Of a stretch of DNA of 36,484 bases, positions 31,405 through 36,484 are shown in pieces. The notes beneath the pieces were generated by a model. That model saw only the letters and a list, made by a program, of their open reading frames with translations. It made no database searches and was not told where the DNA came from. The position numbers and the translations under genes are program-made. How positions within the stretch are numbered: the stretch's first letter is position 1; every line of letters starts with the position of its first letter. Source of the stretch: Acidobacteriota bacterium (GTDB lineage: Bacteria; Acidobacteriota; Terriglobia; Acidiferrales; UBA7541); the NCBI GenBank assembly GCA_003223255.1, contig QHYJ01000209.1:1-36484 (forward strand). Direction: 5' to 3'.

Positions 31405-34146
31405 TTAGTTTTGCGTTCGAAGCGCCGCCTGATTCTCCGACCTTCCCAGGACCATGCCGGCCTTCTGTACCATTAGCAGAAAGCCCTGGCTGGAAGCCTC
31501 TTCCTGCAAACCTTCGAGATGTATGCGGCCGGCTTTGGAGTTCCCTGATTTCAGCTCCATCTCGCCCAACGCCAGGCGAGCTTCCCACGCAGCGTTCACG
31601 AATTGTGCAGCTTTTGCCTGTTGGGCCACAGCATTCAGACGCTTCACTGCTTCTCTGCGCTGCGCCGGGCTCCCGGCTACGGCATCGATTCTAGCGCTAA
31701 TCAGGCGCGACATAAGCGCTATGTCCAAGTCTTGGGAGCGCTCGGCAAACTGCAACGCGTGGGAGACACTTTCCTTTGCTTCGCTGAATTTGCCCGAGGC
31801 CAAAAAAGTCTGAGACAGCAACATGTTGGCAGTAGCGTCATCTCGGGGAGAAGTGGTCTTCGCAAGAAGATCCTGCGCCCGTTTAATGGACTTTACCGCC
31901 TCGCTGTTCTCCCCTCGGTCGAGGAGTAACTGCGCGAGATACAATTCCGCGCGTGATTCCGGCGTTTTGTCTCCGACTTCCTGAAAGACCTCCTTGGCCC
32001 GCGTTTCACTCTCCCAGGCGGCATGCGAATCGCCCTGGGCCCGCAAGACCTTTCCTAGCCCCATCAACGCATCGGCTTCACGATCTCTGTCGCCATTCTG
32101 CCGGCAAGTATCCAGAGACTCCTCGTACATCTTGCGGGCGTCGAAAAGCTTTCCTTCCGCGAACAGAGCTTCACCCAAGCCGATCTTGGCAAGCGCCATC
32201 CCGTTGTCGTCGCGAACTTCCTGATACGTTTGAAGAGCTTCCTGAGATTTCTGCAGGGCTCCGCGGACGTCCCCTAGGTAAAGAGCAATCTCGCTCAGGT
32301 TATGGAATTCACCGGCTACGCTATGCCTATTTCCTATGCTTTGATGGATCGCCAGCGCTTCCTGATACCGCTGGCGCGCGGAGAAATAGTCGCCCCGAAA
32401 CATCAAAGCGATGGCCTCCCCGGTTTCGGCATCGGCCACTCCTCTTTGGTCATGAGCCGCAAGGTACAGATCTCTTGCCCCGTGAACGGCTTTATCCGCT
32501 TCGTCGAGTCGCCCCGCCTTCTCCAGGAGCCACGCGTGGGCGAACATAGCTTTAGCCAGGAGCAGGGATGCCCCGGAAGCTCGAGCTTTCTGCTCCGCGC
32601 TTACATAGGCAGCTTCGGCGCGCTTGGTGTCGCCGAGAGGCAGCGCGGCATCCCCCTCGGCCAGCTCAATCCGGGGATCATCCCGCAACGGCGCAGGTAA
32701 CGCTTGCAAAGCTGCTACCGTCTCCAGTGCATCTTTCCATTTATTGGCTTTGTATTCGGCATTGGCAAGCGCGAGGCCGTAGTCCAGGTTGTCGGGAAAA
32801 AATTCGAAGAGCGCCCGATAGATTCCTGCTGCTTTCTCCCAATCCCGTGAGCTTTCATGATACCGGGCTTCTACCAACAGTCCTTCCGCACGGGACAAAC
32901 TCGAGGACAGGTCGAAGGCTTTCTTTGCCTCTAACCTCGCATTTTCGTCATACCCTAGCTGGCTCCAGGCGGTCGCCAGAGTTGCATGGGAAAGCGCGTA
33001 ATTGGGCTCGGCTTCGACCGCCTTCTGCAGAAGATCTCGGGCCTGCTGCGCGTCAAAGCCGCGCAGTCTTGCCAGTCCTTCGGAATACAGCCTGGCGGTT
33101 TCGCTCTTCGTCGGCAGCGCGATGGCCACTTCCGCGGCTTCCTCGCGAGTTACCGCGCGCACTCCCAGTTTCTCGCGCAGGTGTTGGCCCGCGCGGGAAA
33201 CGAGGTCCAGCAGATGCGCTTCCGTTCCTGCCTCGGAGATTGCTCCGATAGTTTCGCCTGTCTGCGTATCCTGCAACCGCAGATCCAGGCGAATCTGGCC
33301 TTCCGGCTGTCCTCCTAACATCGCGTACGAGCCGGCAATCACGTAATCCGTTCCGAGATTCTTGCGAATTCGAATCAGACTCTCGGACCCCAAGCTATCC
33401 ACGTCTGGCATGGACAGTTCCATCTTCATGCGCGCCACGCTCTCGGCGGGAATCGCGCGCACTTGTTCGCCGGCGGTCAGCTCCGTCGTGAGCCAATCAG
33501 AAAAAGCAGTGGACAACCACGCCTCGCGCGGGTTGCCGGAAAGGTTTGTAAAGCCCAGCACCGCCACGGATCGTCGTGGACTAACTACCGCGGAGGAACC
33601 GCCGGAAGCCACCGGCGGCAGAAAGCGCAAGTAGACAAAAGCTCCCGCGGCAGCTATCGCAACTACTGCCACCAGAACGTAGAAGCGGCGGTTCCAAAAC
33701 CCTCGACGCTCCTCATCTTGCGCGCCAATTTTTCCATTTCCTGCAAAAAGCGCCTTCGGGAGTCCGCGCCCCGTCGCGTGCTTATGGGCGGCCACCGATG
33801 GCGGCGAGTAGACGGGGGCGAGAAAGCGGTAGCCGTGACGCGGAATCGTTTCAACATACCGCGGACTGTCCGCGGAATCTCCCAGCGCCGCCCGCAACTT
33901 GGTCATGGCTTTGTTCAAGCTGCGGTCGAAATCCACAAAGGTATGCCCTGGCCAAAGCTTTTCCCGCAGCTCTTCGCGGGTCACGACCTCCCCGGGGTGT
34001 TCCAAAAGGAGGGAGAGGATCTGAAAAGGCTGCTCTTGCAGCTTGATGCGAACGCCATGCTTGCGCAATTCGGCGGCGCGAAAGTCAACTTCAAACACCC
34101 CAAACCCTTTGGTTCGAAAGGCGCTCTCCACCGCTCGCATGACCAT
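31405..34146 (-). CDS. Membrane-anchored winged-helix regulator with TPR sensor (CadC/ToxR-like)
   Basis: This is a protein of 913 residues. Residues 12-110 are an OmpR/PhoB-type winged helix (FGVFEVDFRAAELRKHGVRIKLQEQPFQILSLLLEHPGEVVTREELREKLWP...FDRSLNKAMTKLRAALGDSADSPRYVETIPRHGYRF). A single membrane helix (about 153-175, FYVLVAVVAIAAAGAFVYLRFL) follows. Then comes a TolB-N-like domain (RRSVAVLGFTNLSGNPREAWLSTAFSDWLTTELTAGEQVRAIP...) and about a dozen TPR repeats to the end. The layout is that of one-component regulators that bind DNA from the membrane and sense periplasmic signals. ATG 34146 or 34140 may be used; AGGGG lies just upstream. The divergent TPR gene at 34292 is a likely target. 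Confidence 0.92.
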   Translation of the reverse strand: MVMRAVESAFRTKGFGVFEVDFRAAELRKHGVRIKLQEQPFQILSLLLEHPGEVVTREELREKLWPGHTFVDFDRSLNKAMTKLRAALGDSADSPRYVETIPRHGYRFLAPVYSPPSVAAHKHATGRGLPKALFAGNGKIGAQDEERRGFWNRRFYVLVAVVAIAAAGAFVYLRFLPPVASGGSSAVVSPRRSVAVLGFTNLSGNPREAWLSTAFSDWLTTELTAGEQVRAIPAESVARMKMELSMPDVDSLGSESLIRIRKNLGTDYVIAGSYAMLGGQPEGQIRLDLRLQDTQTGETIGAISEAGTEAHLLDLVSRAGQHLREKLGVRAVTREEAAEVAIALPTKSETARLYSEGLARLRGFDAQQARDLLQKAVEAEPNYALSHATLATAWSQLGYDENARLEAKKAFDLSSSLSRAEGLLVEARYHESSRDWEKAAGIYRALFEFFPDNLDYGLALANAEYKANKWKDALETVAALQALPAPLRDDPRIELAEGDAALPLGDTKRAEAAYVSAEQKARASGASLLLAKAMFAHAWLLEKAGRLDEADKAVHGARDLYLAAHDQRGVADAETGEAIALMFRGDYFSARQRYQEALAIHQSIGNRHSVAGEFHNLSEIALYLGDVRGALQKSQEALQTYQEVRDDNGMALAKIGLGEALFAEGKLFDARKMYEESLDTCRQNGDRDREADALMGLGKVLRAQGDSHAAWESETRAKEVFQEVGDKTPESRAELYLAQLLLDRGENSEAVKSIKRAQDLLAKTTSPRDDATANMLLSQTFLASGKFSEAKESVSHALQFAERSQDLDIALMSRLISARIDAVAGSPAQRREAVKRLNAVAQQAKAAQFVNAAWEARLALGEMELKSGNSKAGRIHLEGLQEEASSQGFLLMVQKAGMVLGRSENQAALRTQN

Positions 34147-34291
34147 TCACCCCTGCAGTTAGCCGAGCCTAGCACGCAGAGACAGCCTAATCAATACGGC
34201 CTTCACCCGAGGAATGCACCGATTCGCCGCAATTTGGAAGCGATTGCAATCCTAGGCTATTGCATGGTGCCGGTGTAAAATTGCGCGTATT
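34147..34291. other. Divergent promoter region of the regulator and TPR genes
   Basis: This 145-base spacer separates two divergent genes. I saw no consensus promoter or clear palindrome, only AGGGG for the regulator gene on the minus strand. Confidence 0.3.
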
Positions 34292-35491
34292 GTGCGGATC
34301 CATATTTTCGCAAGGGATTGCATTTCCTGCTCGAGACTCGCAGCAATCCTGCTTGCTTACATGACCCTCTGCTTCCCTTCCCTTCTTAATGCTCAAACGG
34401 AAGCGCCTGCCGGTGATGCGCGTGTACAGAAACTCTATGGCGAGGCGAAGGCCGCGGAAGGGCGCGGTGACCTCGCCGGCGCGGCTGCAAATTATGAATC
34501 TCTGCTGCAAATTGCGCCGCGCCTCGCTCCTGCCTACAACAATCTTGGGTCGCTTTATCTCCGGCAGCGCGAATACAAGAAAGCCGCCGCCGTATTGGAG
34601 AAAGGGTTGAAGATCGATCCGAAAATGTCGTCCGCCTCGGCGCTGCTGGGCATGGCGCTGTACGAAATGGCCGATTACACCGGAGCAGAACGAAGCCTGG
34701 AGTCCGCTCTGCGCGCGAATCCAAAAGACAACAACGCTGAGCTTTTCCTCGCAAACGACTTGATCAAGCTCGGAGAATTCCAGCGCGCGGCCGATCATCT
34801 GCGGCAGCTTTCGCAGCGCCAGCCAGAAAGTCAGGAAGTCTTATATTTGCTCGGCAAGGTACACATGAAGCTCTCAGAAGAAGCTCTTTCGAATCTCACT
34901 GCGCTTGATCCCAATTCCGTTTGGGTCCACGAAATTTCCGGTGAAGTGATGGAAAGCATGAAAAATTACGACGGCGCGCTGCTCGAATACAAGAAGGCGG
35001 TGGAGGTGGCCCCGCAGCAGGCGGCCACGCACTACCACCTGGGGAATGCGTATTGGTCGCTGAATATGTGGGATGCGGCGACGGAGCAGTTTCGCGCCGA
35101 GCTGGCGAACGATCCTTCGAATTGCATGGCGCAGTGGAAAATCGGCAACATCATTCTGGAGCAGCATGGAGATTCGACCCAGGCGCTGGCGGAAGTCCAG
35201 AAAGCTCTGGATGTGTGTCCGGATCTGATGGGCGCGCGCGTGGACCGCGCTCGCGCATTGATCAAGTTGGAGCGGCACGCCGAAGCGGTGAAAGATTTGG
35301 AGGCGGCGGTAAAAGCCGATCCGGGAGAGTCCTCGACGCACTTCCTACTGGCGCAAGCATATCGCGCGCTCGGGCGGACGCAGGATGCGCAGGCGGAAAT
35401 GAAAGTGTTCAGCAAATTAGAAGAAAGCGCGCGAGCGAAAACGGCGGAGCGAGCCAAGGAATTGCTTCAGGAAAAAAGCAAAGAACCATGA
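34292..35491 (+). CDS. Secreted TPR-repeat protein
   Basis: This 399-residue protein starts at GTG 34292 (MRIHIFARDCISCSRLAAILLAYMTLCFPSLLNAQ, a signal peptide). There is no clear ribosome-binding site, so the start is uncertain; an internal ATG 23 codons later would remove most of the signal. About nine TPR units follow (for example PAYNNLGSLYLRQREYKKAAAVLEKGLKIDPK and ATHYHLGNAYWSLNMWDAATEQFRAELANDPS). A Lys/Glu-rich tail ends the protein. It diverges from the winged-helix/TPR regulator and is likely controlled by it. Its role is a periplasmic scaffold of unknown partner. Confidence 0.82.
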   Translation: MRIHIFARDCISCSRLAAILLAYMTLCFPSLLNAQTEAPAGDARVQKLYGEAKAAEGRGDLAGAAANYESLLQIAPRLAPAYNNLGSLYLRQREYKKAAAVLEKGLKIDPKMSSASALLGMALYEMADYTGAERSLESALRANPKDNNAELFLANDLIKLGEFQRAADHLRQLSQRQPESQEVLYLLGKVHMKLSEEALSNLTALDPNSVWVHEISGEVMESMKNYDGALLEYKKAVEVAPQQAATHYHLGNAYWSLNMWDAATEQFRAELANDPSNCMAQWKIGNIILEQHGDSTQALAEVQKALDVCPDLMGARVDRARALIKLERHAEAVKDLEAAVKADPGESSTHFLLAQAYRALGRTQDAQAEMKVFSKLEESARAKTAERAKELLQEKSKEP

Positions 35492-35633
35492 GCGCGAAGT
35501 TGAAAGTTGTGCCAAGGAATGCAGAGTGACTGGTGACTCGTGGAAATTCGAGCTGCCAGTCTCGCTCGCAAGACTTTTCGCAGAGCTCGCCGCAGTCCCA
35601 GCAACGCAGGAAATTTGTTTAGGAGCGAAGTCT

Positions 35634-36484
35634 TCATTGACGTGGAGTTTCCTGGATAGAGTGGGTGCCGGTGAGAGCGGCGCAGCGTTCGTATTCGGTC
35701 TTCGCTTTCTCGGCCAGTCCCTGCTTGCGGTAGACGGCCGCCAACATGCAATGAAGATTGGGAGCTTGCGGAGAAAGTTCAACCGCCTTTTCTAACTCCA
35801 CCTGCGCCTTGGAAAAATCGTCTAGGCGCGTATAGGCCTTGCCGAGAAGCTCGTGCGTGCGCGATTCACGTGGAGCAATTTCAATCGCTCGAAGAAGAAA
35901 CGTGACGGCTTTCTGCGGGCGATTCTCATCGATAAGAAGGCTGCCCAGGTCAATATAAGGACCGGGATTTTTCACGAGAGACTGCGCTTGCCACGCGATC
36001 GCTTGATTGTAAGCGGCAGCAGCTTCTTCGTTGCGCCCCAACCCGGCAAAAGACAATCCAAGATTGTCCTCCGCTTTTACATTTTGAGGATCAAACTTCA
36101 AGCATTGCTGAAATGCGCTGATAGCTTCAGCGAAGCGGTTCTCGTTGTATTTGGTGCGGCCGAGGTAATACCAACCTTCGGAATCATTAGGAACCCACTC
36201 GAGCATTTTCGTCAGCCATTTATCAGCGTCGGGATAATCCACCAGCAAAACATAATCGAACGCAACGGTTTTGAGGTCGGCGGCGGAAGGGGTCCGGTAT
36301 TTTGCGCCCGCAGTGAATTCCTCGAGCGAAGCTTTCGCCATTTCTTGCGCTGCCTTTGGTACCGACACCTCGGAAGACGTTGCGCCCATGGTTCGTGCGC
36401 TTACCATGGATCCGTGAGTCTGAGACGGGAACTGGTTTTCCATCGCTGCTTGCGTTTGGATCTCGCGGAAAAGAATGTGGCCGA
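35634..36484 (-). CDS. TPR-repeat protein, 5' end outside the window
   Basis: An ATG at 36443 gives 269 residues. The same frame stays open to the window edge (GHILFREIQTQAA before that Met), so the protein probably continues upstream. Five or six TPR units are visible: DSEGWYYLGRTKYNENRFAEAISAFQQCLKFDPQ, VKAEDNLGLSFAGLGRNEEAAAAYNQAI, PYIDLGSLLIDENRPQKAVTFLLRAIEIAPR, RTHELLGKAYTRLDDFSKAQVELEKAVELSPQ and LHCMLAAVYRKQGLAEKAKTEYERCAAL. No signal peptide can be judged. It is convergent with the TPR gene ending at 35491. Confidence 0.78.
   Translation of the reverse strand, partial: GHILFREIQTQAAMENQFPSQTHGSMVSARTMGATSSEVSVPKAAQEMAKASLEEFTAGAKYRTPSAADLKTVAFDYVLLVDYPDADKWLTKMLEWVPNDSEGWYYLGRTKYNENRFAEAISAFQQCLKFDPQNVKAEDNLGLSFAGLGRNEEAAAAYNQAIAWQAQSLVKNPGPYIDLGSLLIDENRPQKAVTFLLRAIEIAPRESRTHELLGKAYTRLDDFSKAQVELEKAVELSPQAPNLHCMLAAVYRKQGLAEKAKTEYERCAALTGTHSIQETPRQ

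Noticed and set aside
33463-34278. 271-codon plus-strand frame opposite the winged-helix regulator
   Set aside because: It is antisense to a clear OmpR-type domain and encodes arginine/serine-rich text without domain features.
1-36484. CRISPR array, prophage, toxin-antitoxin or defence island
   Set aside because: No regularly spaced direct repeats, cas, phage structural or antitoxin-like genes were seen; the only phage-like hint is the MerR/excisionase wing.

Overview
The window looks like a piece of an Acidobacteriota chromosome (Terriglobia/Solibacter-like), judged from gene content only. The markers are an Oar-type TonB-dependent receptor with an N-terminal carboxypeptidase-regulatory domain, an ASPIC/UnbV (CRTAC1) secreted protein paired with a TPR protein, a winged-helix/TPR one-component regulator, many TPR proteins, and Tat-exported sugar oxidoreductases and isomerases. 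No rRNA, tRNA, CRISPR array or intact insertion sequence was seen.

Layout. Positions 1-1475 are debris: the end of an IS4/IS1634-type transposase, then a 5'-truncated, frameshifted amidase. A TPR lipoprotein-like gene (minus) and a large TonB-dependent receptor (plus) diverge from a promoter region at 2780-3197. Next come a Tat-type TIM-barrel sugar isomerase, a Tat-type Gfo/Idh/MocA oxidoreductase and a doubly frameshifted universal stress protein. A secreted PQQ-type beta-propeller protein follows, together with a metallo-beta-lactamase-fold protein that has lost its metal ligands, and a small MerR-like HTH gene.

The core is a minus-strand cluster from 21517 down to 14466. It holds two TIM-barrel isomerase/epimerases, a gluconate-2-dehydrogenase subunit-3-like small subunit, its GMC flavoprotein, a second GMC flavoprotein and a second small subunit. 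The first four genes are tightly packed (4-base gap, 14-base overlap, 9-base gap) behind a recognisable promoter and a CG-centred palindrome. With the two Gfo/Idh/MocA proteins and the third TIM-barrel protein nearby, the region reads as a periplasmic route that oxidises a sugar or glycoside and then rearranges or cleaves the keto product. A signal-less sugar-binding protein lies upstream.

Positions 22579-28500 are scarred. They contain an N-terminal scrap of a GH116-like glycosidase, two oppositely oriented pieces of one transposase type, a TPR gene with two frameshifts cut off by the IS scar, an intact CRTAC1 gene, and a TonB receptor reduced to its signal peptide joined to its last strands. 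The promoter region of that dead receptor is still elaborate (direct repeats, promoter, 10-bp inverted repeat). A LacI-family regulator lies divergently beyond it. The right end carries a second Gfo/Idh/MocA protein, the winged-helix/TPR regulator, a divergent TPR protein and a TPR gene that runs off the window.

Starts were moved downstream of the longest open frame where a ribosome-binding site or signal peptide supported it. All functional names rest on motif reading without database searches.
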